From Gibbula magus (lineage: Eukaryota; Mollusca; Gastropoda; Trochida; Trochidae), in NCBI GenBank assembly GCA_936450465.1, contig OW388294.1:72344622-72408621 (forward strand): a stretch of 64,000 nucleotides of DNA, given 5' to 3'. Shown piece by piece: positions 12,442 through 26,202 of the stretch. The first letter of the stretch is position 1; each line of letters opens with the position of its first letter. A program made the position numbers and the translations under genes. Below the pieces are notes generated by a model. That model was not told the origin of the DNA. It saw only the letters and a program-made list of their open reading frames with translations, and did no database searches.

Positions 12442-15400
12442 ATGACAAATTTGGAGGAACTCCTTGAGTCTGTGGGCGGAATGTCTTACTTTCAGCTCAT
12501 CATCATCTTTATCATCCTTGGTATCAAGATACTCCACGCTTGGGGTGTGATGATGATGTCCTTTGCTGGAGTTGCTCCAACAAACTGGTGGTGTCAACAG
12601 GAGACCCTCAATCAAACGTATTCAGATACATTGAACTCAACTAGATGGTGGTCTAAAGATGATTTCTACAACAAAACATTATCAGTCTTTGACTGGAATC
12701 AAACTGATCAGCTGAGATATTGTCCTGTTGGATCTGAATGCTCGTCCTATCAGTTTAGTGAGGAGAAACATACAGTTGTCAGCGAGGTGATATTTTAAAT
12801 GAATATGTGTCCTATTAAAATAACTACAATTTGTCCACAATGTAATCGGTAGTGTGCAAGTGTGTGTCCAAGCAAACATGCAACAGTTGTTGATACCGGA
12901 GATAGAACCTCTGCCTTTTAGGGGCTATTGTTGTTGATCGGTAATGGTTATGATCGGTGATGAGTGTTGTCGAATGATGATTGGTGATGAGTGTTGCCAA
13001 ATGAGGATTGGTGATGAGTGTTGTCGAATGATGATTTGTGATGAGTGTTGATGAATGTTGTTGAGTGTTGACGATTGGTGATGAATTTTGATGGGTGTTC
13101 GAGAAGAATTCCAGGTGATAATCGTTGTTGATTGTTTATGAGTGTTGATGATCGATGATGGGTGATGATGACTATCGATAGGTGATAATGAATGATAAAA
13201 TGTGATAATTGTTGATGAGCTTTGATGACCATTGATAAATGTTGATGAGTTGACTAGCGTTGATGGTAAGTGTTGATCGGTGATTAGTGTTGATAAGTAT
13301 AGATACTTTAGAGTAATTGTGACATATCAGAAATTAGTATTGTTCCAATCAAGTTACATTTAAAACAAACGTGAACGTTGTATACTGGTTTGTGATATTG
13401 ACATCAATAACAATGCCAACAAAACTTGCGTTTGGACAAGTTCTTAAAATTCTTGTTACAGGAAAAGTATGAATGATTTCATTTTTGGTTATATTTCAGT
13501 GGAATTTGGTGTGTGACAAGCAATTTCTCATTTCAACGATGACGGCAGTCCAAATGGGGGGATTGTTGGTTGGAAGTTTATTGACTGGTCAGACCTCTGA
13601 TCTCATTGGTCGAAAGAAAGTTTTTTTCCTATGTGTGCTTGTTCATGGAGTCTTCACTCTTTTGTCTGCATTTTCTGTTTCATGGCAGATGTTTATGGCA
13701 CTAAGGTACGAACTATGACAAAACTATTAAACTAGTGTAATAACGTAAGCAATTTTGCGAGTTCTCTAGCGGCGTTAAGCAATAACTCACTCACTCACTA
13801 TATCAGAACTTTAGAAACTCTTAATATTGTTTTTCAAACTCTCTTTGTAGGATAAACTCCTTCTTGCCCTCGATGACCTTCGACATCAATCTGATTATCT
13901 GATTTTCATTATAATTAGGACGATATAGTTGAACCAATGTTGACAAAGATAAGTTAACGTCATTTATTTAGTTTACATCTAATATATATTAATTGGCATC
14001 TTTTAGGAATAATCTATTCAAAATTAAAAGAGTTGGAAGCCCATTTGCTTAGGCAGAAATAAAACACGTATGAACGCATTATGAATTTACTTTTACTCAC
14101 GTGTGTTTAATACTACCATAAGCAATATTGCATATGTGCAAAGTTCGCCATATAAACAAGGTTATATGTGTACAGTAGTCATTTGAACTTTATTTGATTA
14201 GATAGAAGCAGTATTTTTCTTCTTCTAAATGCTAATTTCCTTAATTGAGTAATATTTGAAGCAGTTAATCACTTGATTAATTTTGACTTTGAGGTATGAA
14301 ATAAGATTATGTTGTGGTACTTTCTATCAGCTCTTCGTAAGCGAAAACGCATAATGGTAGGTTTAGTTATACGATTCCTACAATGAACACGAAGGTGAAC
14401 ATATTTTCGGGATGCAGTTGTATGGTCAAATTCCTTCTCTCCGGGTTATAATATATAGCCTTCAGGCCAAACCTCAATTGCTTTAAGGTGGGAAATGGTT
14501 ACAAAACGAGTAATATTCATATTGGAACTGGCATAAAGAGGTATAAATATAGTTTACGGTACATTTGCAGGTTTCCAATAGGAGTAGCGATCGGCGGTCT
14601 GGTTACTGTGCATTATCCCTACACGGCTGAGTTTCTGGGCAAGAAATGGATTCCTCTCACAGGAAGTCTACCCTTCTTTCAGCTTGGTGTGGCTCTAATG
14701 GCTTTTACATGTTGGCTCCGACCAGACTGGTCAGATGTCCATATAATACTGGCTGCACTTCATCTACCCTTCCTAGCTATGTGGTTGTAAGTTTTTAAAG
14801 CCTGGTCATCAGCCCTTCCTAGTCATGTTGTAAATTGTGACACTCTATTATTTACACTTAATAATTATGTATGAAAAGTATTGACACCTCGTCAATATGT
14901 CCTCTCTAGGCATATTGTTGTAAGTTTACACATCGTTTCATTCGACTTTCCATGGCGAGCAATTATATCGGCCTCCTCAACACCTTATCCAATTGTCCTT
15001 CAAAGCTGTTTGGTTGTAATGCTTCACGCCATATCCATCTGTCCAAACAACGTCATTATCATTTTGTGCCTTACGGAAAGTGGATGGCATATTTTTTCGA
15101 CTTCTTGGGTTGCAATTCTATTTGATCTTCACCGTTTCCCATAATGTTGCAGCGTCCTCCCGGAAAGTGTCCGTTTGTTGGCTGTTCACGGTAAAATCAA
15201 GGAGGCTGAAAAGGTTGTTGACCAAATAGCTCGCTACAACAGGAGGACTAAACCTGAAAATACAACAACACTGTTGAGAAAACTGGCTGAGGAGGAAAAA
15301 AGTATCAGACAGTCTGGACAGAAGTACACGTACTTGGACATCTACAGACCCTGGTCACTCTGCTGGAAGTCTCTCGTTATGCAGTACATCTGGTAAGGAT

Positions 15401-18400
15401 GTAGCAGACATGATGATTGCCAGAATGTCGAAGTATTTATATTAACATTGTCTTTGCAATCTCTTGGCATGTTTTGCATGGTATTGTCTTCGAAACAGAA
15501 ACTTCAGTATCCTGAGTAAGCTGTTATATCATATGTCCTTTCAGGATATGCTTGTCAGTTGTCTATTATGGAATTGGGTTCGGTGTTGGCCGACTTACTG
15601 GAAATCTCTACCTGAACCTCTTCTTGATCGGTGTGATTGAAATACCCGTCACCTTGTTCTCCAGTTATATAGCGAACAAGTAAGTAACATCGTCTGTTTC
15701 CTAATGAATTACGGACTAAACAGTTCTAAAAGCATATATTTGACAAAGACATGAACGTTTCGGGCCAAATGCAGCTCGCTGAAAGATTCCGCATACATTG
15801 AAAAGCTTTCGATGTCATTATCGGCAGTTTACACTTATGACAACAATATCTTTATTGACGTTTCCGTACTTAGTTTCACTAAAGAGATTAGATAAGTTGG
15901 CCATAAAAGGTTCCGTCTCATATAAGCTGGCTTACAGTTGCTTTGCATGGTGTCACACGATCAGCTTAGGTTAGATCCCACTTTCAAACTTTAATCTACG
16001 AAATGACCGAAAGAGTGTCTAGTTGTTACAAAAACGGTTTTTTGGAACAATGAGAAGCTTTAAAACAAAATTAATGTTACTTGTAATCACCCGAGCAATC
16101 AATGAAAGGTAACCAAGGCATTTAAAGACACATTTTTATTTACAATTTATCAATCCAACAGTGTTTTGTTATGTACGCTATCTTTTGCATTTGAGCTTAA
16201 CGGCGTTGTAGAATGTTTTTTTGCAAATTTTCTTTCTCAAATTTTCCATTTATTGTTAAAGTTTATACAATATATTGTTACGTTAGAGGGTAAACCATTT
16301 CATTACACGACCTGATAAACCGTATCCACAGAAAATGGTTACCCATACTGGAAGAAAATTGTGCGATGTATAAACCGACAGTAATGTTGAACTTTTCAAT
16401 GTGGGAAGTAGATTTGTAGGTCTGATGCGACTTTTAGAGTTCAGACAGCAAGATGAATGACCATTCCATCATGGTGCCATAATTAACTTTTTCCTCTGTT
16501 TAGGTATCGCTACATCAGTCAGAGCACTTGAGTTACCTGCGAGCGGCCATTTTAATGTCAACAAATTAAAATGACCACTGGATAGGAAATTGACTCGCAT
16601 GGCTTTACCGAACCATGTACATCCGTTTGAGAACTTTATTTATTGATTGAGGAGTATTATCTCGCCATGAGTGACACTTATTTACTTTTTCGTGAGATCA
16701 CTTTGTTTTAGTAAGCAGAACATGCTACAGCGCCTTTAAGTGGAAACAGCTTTCGTCTATAGACAAAAGAACGTGAGTTCGAATTCATAGTGGTTTGATA
16801 CATACTCAAAATTTAAATGTATGGTCATATACAAAATTAATATAATTTTCTTAAAGCTCTTAACCTTGATACAAAGGTACCTTGTATTGACGCCTCTTTT
16901 GTTATATCACTTATGTGTAATGTTTCTAGATGTAGAGTTCTTGTCACACGGATATGTTTCAAGTACATAATTATGCGCTGCACATGTTATGCAGAACTGT
17001 TTGATTCCATTGCCTCTCAGGCAAGTTCGGTTATTTATTACTCGCCGGTGGAAGATACTGCAGTGTAATATTTATTATTTGTAATACCGCTGCAAGTATG
17101 ACGTCACAATAGCGTGCAGTTGTTACATCACAACGGTCGCAGGCCATCACAATGGTACACAACTCGCGTACATCTAATTTCAGCCCACTGTCGTCTATTT
17201 CGCGTGATTTATGTGGAACAGCTATAAACAGAATACTAAACTAGTTAAAACTACCTACCCTATAACACCTTTTTTATTGAAGTCCTGAAGGATTTGGTAT
17301 AAAACTCTCTTGTGCTCGTTTATTATTTTCAAATCAGTAACTCGTTTAATAACATGGTATTAAATGGAAGGTCGTTTAGTATTCTCTATATATAGAAAAG
17401 AGTAAACATCATGGGCTGCTTTCACAAAGCAACCTTTGATAATGTTAACCTTAACTCCTATTCTTGAACATGACACTAAGGTTACCTTAGAGACTTACGA
17501 TCACCTTAGTGCTTTGTGAAATGACACCCAGACGGTTGTAGCTGAATTACTCGTCTTTAATGCGATGTGCTCATTTCGTTCAGTGTATCGGCCTGTTCAA
17601 GCATGTTTAACATGTGTAAGAGTAAATACAAATACAAAGATAAAACAACAAATTATTATGATCAACTACCACATCACGCACGACGTGGTTGCCTCGAGCA
17701 CTTTATATGGATGTGACACTAGGACGTTGCCTGAATTAATGAGTCCTATTGTATCATTAAACACTGGTTATATAAAAGTACATATATTAGTATGTCAGTG
17801 GTAACCACTTCCTTGTGTGAACTGACTGTTAAGTGATAGGCAATATCGTTTGATGACAAATGCTTAAGTTTGAGTTCTCTGACTTGGAAAACACTTGATG
17901 ATATGGGAAAAAGATTTCATTGTTGAAATCTGCCATGTTTTTCTTTAGGAGACGGAGATTATGGTCATTAATTTGTTGTTCTTGTGCCTGCAGGTTGCCT
18001 GTTTGTCCTATATTTGTTAGATTACATTTTGTACGAAGATTGCATAAATTACATTTTGAGATTTACAGCTCATTTTGTGTTAAATTTAAGAGTTTCCTCA
18101 TTTGCAAACTGGATTTCGTGACCATCCATAACAATAGGACAGGTTTCACATCAATCTCATATCTTGACATTTTGAAATTTCGGACTAATCATCATTTTTG
18201 TTGTATTTTGCTCTAGGGAATATTTTTGTCGAGACTAGTTATTTTGCTGCTGTTTTGAATTATAGTGGTTTGATCAAGCATAGCTTAAAGCTTTTTATAG
18301 TGTGTTAGAATCTCTTAAGTTGTCTTGTATTAGAGGGAAGACATTCGGATAGTTAGGGTAATTGGTAGTTGTAAATGTTATGGTACCGTTTGATATGAAA

Positions 18401-21400
18401 ACCTAACTTTAGAACTTTGATAAAATTAACCTTTAGTTCACATGAAGACAGATTGCTTACTTTCGGGGCTGACATTGGTTTTTCATGGTTTGACTGTTCC
18501 CTAAGAATGACGTACACCTGAGAGATCATCCTTTGCACCGCTGTCTAGGTGTTGAGGGGGTTCAACCTACCCGCCCAAACCCCCCTTTCGAAAATTTGTG
18601 CATGTAAATTTGATGGACCCCCAAGGTGAACCCCTGCCAAATTTCTGGATCCGCCCCTGCGTGATGTATGTTTTTGTTAGGGTGTTGTTTGGGGTCACTA
18701 TTGAAGATGTGATTGGCTGGCTGGATGCTTGATGTTTGTTGTTGCTCTAGCTGTTCCTGTGATCAAATTGTGGCTGCAGTTTACTAGATATGTGGGTGTA
18801 GTTTGAAGGTGTGGCGCCTGTGTTTGTTTTGCTGATGTTTATGTTACTGTTGTTGTTGCTGTTGATCTCATTGGTTGACTAAGGCTATTTTTCTGGCTGC
18901 ATCTGCTTTTGTTGAATTTGTACTTCTTGTGGTGGCTGCTGGTGTACTTGCTGTTTGACCTGATATTGTTCGACATGTTGATATTCTTGCTGTTTGCCAT
19001 GTTGTCGAGGTTGATGTTGTTTGAGGGGTTGGTGTCGTCATTGTCTTTGGTGATTATGTTTATATTGCCGTCGATGTCGGATTATGATATTTATGATGCT
19101 GATGATGATGGTGTGATATCTTTTTTGATAATTTCGTTCAGCCTGGGATGCTTTTATGTAGTTTTGGTGTCTGTAATGATTTTTATTGGAGGTAGGGTTT
19201 GATTCATCCACTCAGGTAGAATTTGGAAGCTTGCGCATCTTTCCTGCTCCATGGTGCCCAACATTTCGTATCTCAATTAAGAATGTCTTAATACCACAGG
19301 TACACGCATACATAGTATAAACACATGCGAAATGGTGACTTCTGATTTGTTTTTAAAAAGGTGCAAAGCAACAAGCTACACTATAGGCACTAGATAATGT
19401 TAGTATGTAAATGGTTTAATGCAGTTGAATATTATGTCTCATATAATATTGATAATGACACCTATTTGGAATAGTGAACCCAAGATGGTAAACTTAAACC
19501 CAAAATTGGGACTTGATGAGAAAAAGAGGCAGTAATCTATTTCTCAAATAAGTGGTTAAGTATATCAACCTCTATATCTATGTACATGGTATTCGAAGAG
19601 AAGCTATATCAATGGAAAAGTAGATCCTGATATCCAGTAGTCCAGGTCAACATGTGACCTCATAGTTATGATATAAATATTAGGCCATGGGCCATTTTTT
19701 TTGTTGTTGTTCATTTGAGGTCCAAGTTTTGGGTGAAGGGGAAAACTTTACTTTATATTGTAGAAAATGGTTATTTTTCACAAAATATTCAATGTTTCAC
19801 CAAAAACACTTGTTCATTAATTAATAAACAGTGATAAAAGGCCCTTGAGAAATATGCTATTTTCAACCAATCAGAGAGCAGTTAGGTCAACCTGCCCGGT
19901 ACAACAAAGATGGCCGCCCCCATCATAGATTGTGTGTGTGTCTGTTTGTGAGTCTTCAACTGATCGAATTGTGGCAATATCAAATGTTTCTAGGGGCTAT
20001 ATATATGGGTATATTAAACAATGGCTACTTCTGGATGAAAAACAGAAAAATAATCATAACTTGGATTATTAACACTGTGATACTGCAGAATAATGTTCAG
20101 GGGAGAGGTTTTTGTGGTCGATTTTCGAGTTTGAAGAGCTACTAAAGTTTTCTTAGGGGTGACATATGTTTGAAATCAGCTGGATTTGTGGAGAAATGTA
20201 TAGTTGATAGATACGTGCATTTATTTGTAAATTTCATCAATTCTTAGCATACATTTTGACCTGAAATTGAATGGGCCGCTTCCTTAGATCGGCAGTATAG
20301 CTGACCTTGTTCCTTTACTCTTTTTATTTGATAAACATTTTTGATGATGGCATGTAAAACACTTTATTGGTAGTCAATTTTGTGGCTATTAACATCAATC
20401 TGGTAACTTTTACTGACACCTATTATTATTTATCTTTGACAACAATAGACTGATGACATGTATATTTTTTTAAATGAAATGGAATAAAAATAAAATAAAT
20501 AGAAAAAGAAAAAAAAAGAAAGAAGAAGAAAAAAAGTGTGCACACCTTTGAAAAAAACACAGAGAATTATTTTTTTTACCTTTAACAATATTTGTAATAT
20601 CTTCAAAATTGACAAACAATCCTGAACAATAATGTATTATGATTATATATCTTATATGCATTATTTTACTAATGTATAGCAATAAAGTATTACTATTACA
20701 TGATTATATTTTATATGCAAATAGTAAGTTGAATTTTGTTGGGTGTTCATATTGACTCTATGCATATATCTACCTATCACCTGACTATAACACTGACATG
20801 CAGATAAACTTTGCAAGCAGTAGAAACAAAAGTATTGGTCCCTCACAAAATGGCTCCAGGTCTCACTTCTTTTCATGGAAACCAATCAAAATTTGAAAGT
20901 TTTGAAACATAAAAGGCCCATATTTTAAAAAGGTATATTGACCTTTTGTGTTTGTAAATGAAAGAAACCTATCCCTCAATAAAAGTCCAGTTCGTTTCCA
21001 TGAAAACACAATCATTTTATATTAAAAACAATTAACAAGTCATAAGATAACACGTTTAATAGTGATTACCACCTATTAAGTTTCAAAAAGATAACACAAA
21101 CAATTCTACTCCGGTAATGAACTAATTCACAAGGTGGATAACACAAATTAGGTTAAAAAAGATATGATTTTTTTTATTTAAACATATTTCATTCAATAAA
21201 GAAAGGGATTAGGAACAAGTTATCAAACTTAGGTAACCTTCTCCCAGGTTATGATAAACCCCTTTAAAAAATTTCTTATATGGAAACTAACCTGTCCCTG
21301 TGTCAAAATCCAACCATTTACATAGAAACTAAAATGATAATTTTAACATCTTAAAATAAAAAAGGCAGATGGATAATACACCTAAAGAGTTTCAGAAAAA

Positions 21401-24400
21401 TACAATTAACAGGTTTTTAGCTATGCTTTGGAAATGGAACCTATCAGTCTTGATAACACATTTTGAGTCAAAATCAAAGTTATCATTGAAAAACTGATAT
21501 TACGGGGATATTACGGAACATAATTTTGGATGATAAAAGGTGATAGTGAGATCTCCATGTCCACTGGAACCTTGATCAAAAGTGTTTGAGGTCTGATTAC
21601 AGAGAAGCTCAATAGTTTTCTAGACTGAGAGTAACCTTACAAATATACGGTAGTATATATTAGAATTGAACATTATTCTAAATGTCCATTAATTGAGAAT
21701 CTTACCCATGTGTCTTCTGATATCAAATATATCAACAGGACTTCATTACAGTTACAAATATCCCCAGCATGCCAATGAAACAAATTTCCTCCGGGATATC
21801 TTATCTTAATGAATGAACATATCTCAAACATAGTCTTACACTCAGACTTTGAAATAAGTATTTATTCTGAAAACATCACCATTTCGTTAAATATTGAAAA
21901 GGAGACCGTAAGAAATGAAATTTTCATTAAAAAAGGCTCCTTTTCAATTTCTTTTATATTTTTAAAATGTTTTTGATAGAGTCTAAGTGTTAGACTAATC
22001 TCAAACACAACACTGCCTTTTAGCTTCTTTGTCAGTGATCTCAGTGAAGTAGCATAGCATTGTGACGTCATCAGCACTATGGCATCATAACATTGTTACA
22101 TCATCAACTTTAAGGCCATAACATTGTCAGCAGTGGCGGATCCGGGAATTTTCAGAGGGGGGTCAATTGTGTTTACCAATACCCGCCCATGCAAAAAAGA
22201 GAGATGAAAGTATGTTGTCAATTAATAGTTTGATGTCATTAGTTCAATCCATAATCATGACAGAAGGATTTAACACTATTTGGATTGAGGTTTTGTGGGT
22301 AGTAAGAATTGTAGTTTGTAACCAGTATGTTTTCATTGATTAAGCAAATAATTATTTTTTTAATATAATTTTATGGTCAAGAAAAGACAGTATTTCTCTA
22401 TTTCTGCACTTTGATCTCAGTTCTTAACACAGTGAAAATATCACACAGGGAATGACATTATGTTCACAATAATATGATGTCACATCTGCTATCAACAACG
22501 TCAGCGCAAATGCTAAGTGATAACGGTATGATATCACAAGAACTCCCTAATTTTTTAACTTATCTAACTTTAAACACCACATTTTTTTTAACACAGAAGC
22601 ATAAAATAAATGGAATATTTTGTATTTGCAGTGTAATGTCACTTATCTCTCATCTTATATATATGTTTCACTCGTATCTGCGCTACTTAAAACATTACTG
22701 GCTTTCCCGGTCGCTCGCTGAGAGATAAACTGTAACATTATACTGAAAACACTGAAGAATCCTCTATTTATTTAGCCTACCAAACACATAAGTTCTTTTC
22801 AAAAATTAATTCGCATTCAAGGGATTCAAAGAAGTAAGCAAAGGGGAAAACATAATTGTTTTATAAACTTTTTTTAAATTTTTAAATCAAAGATATTTTC
22901 ATTCATATTTTTATTTAAAAAAAGGCTCCGACCTTTGACTACTTCTACAGAAAATGGGTATCTTTAGCGAACAGACTTAACACACCTTTAATAAAATTTT
23001 AATTTCTTATGAACAATTTTGTAGTTGATCTTTACAAAAAAATTTGTTTACGTATTTCTGCCATTGGGAAAAAAGGGGAAAAAATCGAAAATTTATATTT
23101 ACATTCTTCTAAATGTTTGTAACATATCATTCCAAATGTGTTTTCGTACGTTTGTAATAAGAATCAGTTGTTACTCGATGGCTACACTATGAAAAATGTT
23201 TTAAAAAAATAGAAATACTTGCAAGAGTTACCTCCCTTTGCTCAGAAAAAACTCTCACTCCTATTATAAACGTTCATTTAGCTCTCTTGGAAATTTATGT
23301 AGTTTAAAAAATCCAACTTCTCATTGTTGTAATTACATCTGTTTCTTAAACTATGAATTGAATTAGGGCTAAAAATTTAATTTTCTTTTTAAAATCATAA
23401 ACGAAATGGAACGGTTTGAGAAAAATTTAATTTTTTTGGAACATTTTTTGCAGAAATTTCACATTTTTAAATAGGAAACCCAGTAGGACCACAATATTTA
23501 GATAGAACAACATATTCTCTTTCAACAGATATGTGATATGTGGAAATATATTCAAAACTTTTGTCAAATAATCTGTTTTTCCATGGCTAAGAAGACCTTT
23601 TGCGAAACTGCTGATTCATCACTTCAACATGCCCTATTTTCATAATGAACAAGTATCCTAGGTGAAACATTGCATTTTTGGTAGCAGTAAACACTCAGGA
23701 TTAAATTGATATAATGTTTCTGCCTTCACCAAAAACTTGGACCTAAAGTCACTTTAGAGACAAGCTACGGCTTTCGGCCCATGGCCTATATTGGGGTCTT
23801 ATATTATGTTTCGTTCAGTATACAAATAACATGTTATTTCCCTGAGTGAAAACATTGTACATTATGATGAAATCTGTAAATGTTTTCTTAAAATTTCTTT
23901 ATATTGATATTAACTATGTTGAAGGATAGGACGGAGATGGACGGCCTTCATGATGTTCTCTCTCTCCTCTTGTTCTGCTCTGGTTGTGGCTGTCATCACC
24001 TGTACCGGTACTCAGCACAATATTAATTAATATCTTCGTTTAAAAACATGATGTTTAATATAAGTTTTCGTTCAATGAGGAGTGATTCAAATTGATATTG
24101 ATGATAAACTAGTTTCACTTACTATTTGAGTGTCAGTTATATTCTGTACAAAGAACTGCAATGATGTATACTTTACGTGTTACCAATATGGACGACATAT
24201 ATTGTGGATTACTCCTGCATGGCATGCATATCTGACAGTTCACCTAAAATAGGAATATATTCAAATTATTCAAACCTACATTTGCTTTTCAAAAGGGTTC
24301 TCTTAATCATGGTAGCTCTTCCACTGTTTCATCCTTAAATTGTTGTCCTATGTCCATCTTGTATAAAGAATGTAATCATGTTTATGTAAATACTAAGGAC

Positions 24401-26202
24401 AGGGTGTTCTAAGTTGTATAATTACCCAATCATTTACTCGTGAATAAAATATATTTGAAACGAAACAGCGAATAAAGGAAGACATCAGATTTTAAACATT
24501 TCCATAAGACTACTTTTAAAAAGTATAGGTCTATATACTTGCTAAAAGAGTTTGACACTGTTCCTACTTTATTCCAGTTTCACCAGATGACGTTATTGGT
24601 GGGGCATTCATTACAGCTCTAGCGCTGTTTGCTAGGGTATGTGTGAATGGAGCGTGGAACGCAACGCAAATAATTATAACGGAGATCTACCCAACTCCAA
24701 TCAGGTAACAGTAGAATATGCGCTATTAAAACTAGATGTACATAAAAGTATTTTGGTGTCCGACAAACATGTTCATGAAAAATAGTCTTTGCTGGTCACT
24801 TTTAACTTAGAACTAATGGAGACATTGGCATGGTACCTCGTCGGATACCATTATTACATGTAATTCATTATTCATTTCGGTAAGGTAAAGACTACATGTA
24901 TCATACACATAATAAGGCATTACCCTATCACCAAATATACAATTCATAATCCACGATGATTAAGGTATGACAACACAACATTTAATTATGATACACCTTT
25001 GCATTTCAAAGGGGCAGTAGCACGTTTTTTCGCCTACATAAGTCGCTTAAATGTATTTGAAAAATAATTTCAGCAATAGTAAAACACCCTTTTCTCTTCG
25101 GAAAATAAAGTTAAAAAATCGTGTACATGGTTCGGTAAAGCCATGGGAATTTTGTTTGGCATACGAAATAATAAAATGTGTTCACAATAAAATGTGCGCA
25201 ACATTGTAATTACCACTATGGATAATTGGTTTGTGTAATAAGATGTTTTACCCTCTAAAGTAAATATAAATGACACAAGTTGCCATTATAAATAGGAAAT
25301 TTGAAAAAATAAAGTTTGCAAAAAACGTGCTACAGGAGAAATAAAAAGTATATTGTTAAAGTTTACCATTCACCCGATGAAGGGGTTCAGAACAGCCGAT
25401 AAAGAAGAAATGGAGATCAATAAGTATGTGTGTTGTCATGTGAGGACCATAAGAACAAACTGTGGTACCCCTCACTAACATTCTGGTTTGCTTGATTTTG
25501 TAACCGTTTTCCATGTTGTTTTAGAAACTAGAGATAAATTTATATTCAATAGAGCTAATATAACGTATTATATAGAGTATTGAAGTATAACTAAATGTTC
25601 AGTATCCGTAGGCCATTTACATGTTCACCAATTTACCAAATTGTAGAGTTTTGAAGTTGTTGAAAAATGGTTTCTTACGTTGAATAGGAACCTTGGATAT
25701 GGTGGTTCAAGTACCATATCAAGAATCGGGGGAATCATGTCTCCATATATATTTACTGTGGTGAGTGGATTTCAGAGCGCATGTAGATATGGCTCCTTGT
25801 ATACATACTGATCTGATGATTGACATAACTATTGCTGTCTGTTAATTAAAATATCATGCTATTTCAACGATGTTTCCTCTTCAGGGAGAGAGTCGTATTG
25901 TCATTATGATGTTTTAAATACTAACATATATATCCTTTAATAATGTATACTGTATCTCTCAACGCAAAGCTCTCCTAAATTGGATGACGCCTCAATTTCA
26001 GGGAGGAGAGAGTCTCCTAGTACCCTTCCTGATCGTGGGTCTGACCACGCTGTCCTGTGCTCTGCTGTCTCTCATCATGCCAGAAACTCGACTTGTTCCC
26101 CTCGAGGACACAACCACCAACATATTCAAAGCAGGCTCCAGACAGAATAAGGAAGAGGGGTCGTACTCCAATGTACCTCTTGACGACAATACCATAGTGT
26201 GA
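12442..26202 (+). CDS. SLC22-family organic cation/anion transporter (MFS), complete, 9 coding exons
   Basis: Exons 12442-12786, 13500-13705, 14571-14786, 15153-15392, 15545-15679, 23925-24007, 24578-24704, 25688-25760 and 26002-26202 all have GT-AG borders and join in phase to 541 codons plus stop, the usual SLC22 length. The product should be a 12-helix plasma-membrane carrier for organic ions. Seen: TM1 at about residues 15-42; a large extracellular loop with four NxT/S sequons and paired cysteines; the MFS signature (GQTSDLIGRKK, ~145-155); the SLC22 hallmark LPESVR (~258-263) before a charged cytosolic loop; and the second GRR motif (KIGRRW, ~381-386). The tail is short, hydrophilic and non-conserved. 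The ATG at 12442 is chosen because MTNLEELLESVGGMSYFQ is the usual SLC22 amino terminus. Intron 5 (8.2 kb) holds a TIR element. Which organic ion it carries cannot be read from sequence. Confidence 0.93.
12935..13300. repeat. degenerate GATGAGTGTTG-type minisatellite in SLC22 intron 1
   Basis: Many imperfect copies of GATGAGTGTTG and GATGATTGGTG, alternating with runs like GAATGATGATT. Strongly G/T-rich on the plus strand. The minus-strand open frame (NTHHQSSF repeats) is an artefact of it. Confidence 0.7.
17412..17532. repeat. ~120 bp MITE with TTTCACAAAGC ends
   Basis: The left end GGGCTGCTTTCACAAAGCA pairs with the right end (reverse complement GGGTGTCATTTCACAAAGCA) as an imperfect terminal inverted repeat. 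The GGG start and TTTCACAAAGC core resemble Harbinger-type ends (family knowledge); no clear 3 bp target duplication is seen. Confidence 0.5.
18541..18661 (-). repeat. fragment of a repeat family with GGCGGATCC head
   Basis: On the minus strand it starts GCAGGGGCGGATCCAG and includes a G-rich AAAGGGGGGTTTGGGCGGGT block. The same head, CAGTGGCGGATCCGGGAAT, recurs in opposite orientation at about 22131, so this is a dispersed repeat. Class unknown. Confidence 0.45.
18660..19200 (+). repeat. strand-asymmetric G/T-rich tract
   Basis: About 540 bases are dominated by TG/TTG words on the plus strand, with little C or A. It is probably a decayed simple repeat. The 97-codon hydrophobic frame within it is a composition artefact. 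Confidence 0.5.
19683..23786. mobile_element. 4.1 kb TIR element with TA target duplication, no transposase recognised
   Basis: The left end GGCCATGGGCC (19683) and right end GGCCCATGGCC (to 23786) are inverted, each flanked by TA (19681-19682, 23787-23788). The inverted similarity extends ~140 bp inward, with blocks AGGTCCAAGTTTT, GGTGAAGG, CAATGTTTCACC and CTTGTTCATTA. The interior is AT-rich with only short frames, so no coding capacity was found. A copy of the GGCGGATCC repeat sits at about 22131. A TA duplication is compatible with Tc1/mariner-type elements, but the class is undetermined. Confidence 0.65.
22131..22195 (+). repeat. second copy of the GGCGGATCC-headed repeat
   Basis: Starts CAGTGGCGGATCCGGGAAT, then a G-rich AGAGGGGGGTCAAT block and ACCCGCCCATGC. 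This matches the minus-strand copy at 18541-18661. The far end is unclear. Confidence 0.45.
25010..25333. repeat. second copy of the TTAA-type MITE, right end truncated
   Basis: Clearly related to 7884-8229 along its length (shared AGGGGCAGTAGCACGTTTTT, CATGGGAAT and TGTGTAATAAGATG blocks). It stops inside the right inverted repeat at CGTGCTAC, so the end and its TTAA are lost; the left flank reads TCAA rather than TTAA. It lies in SLC22 intron 7. Confidence 0.75.

Larger units (their letters stand above)
15680..19680. other. first half of SLC22 intron 5
   Basis: Intronic sequence without coding exons. Apart from the MITE at 17412-17532, the repeat at 18541-18661 and the G/T-rich tract at 18660-19200, nothing specific was recognised. 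Confidence 0.5.

Noticed and set aside
12948..13232. Minus-strand His/Ser-rich repeat protein
   Set aside because: Artefact of the GATGAGTGTTG minisatellite in an SLC22 intron.
14881..15144. 87-codon frame between SLC22 exons 3 and 4
   Set aside because: Intronic: exons 3 and 4 join in phase without it, and it has no transporter similarity.
18909..19202. 97-codon hydrophobic open frame resembling a membrane protein
   Set aside because: Lies in a G/T-rich low-complexity tract; Leu/Phe/Val content follows from T-rich codons. No motif or splice context.
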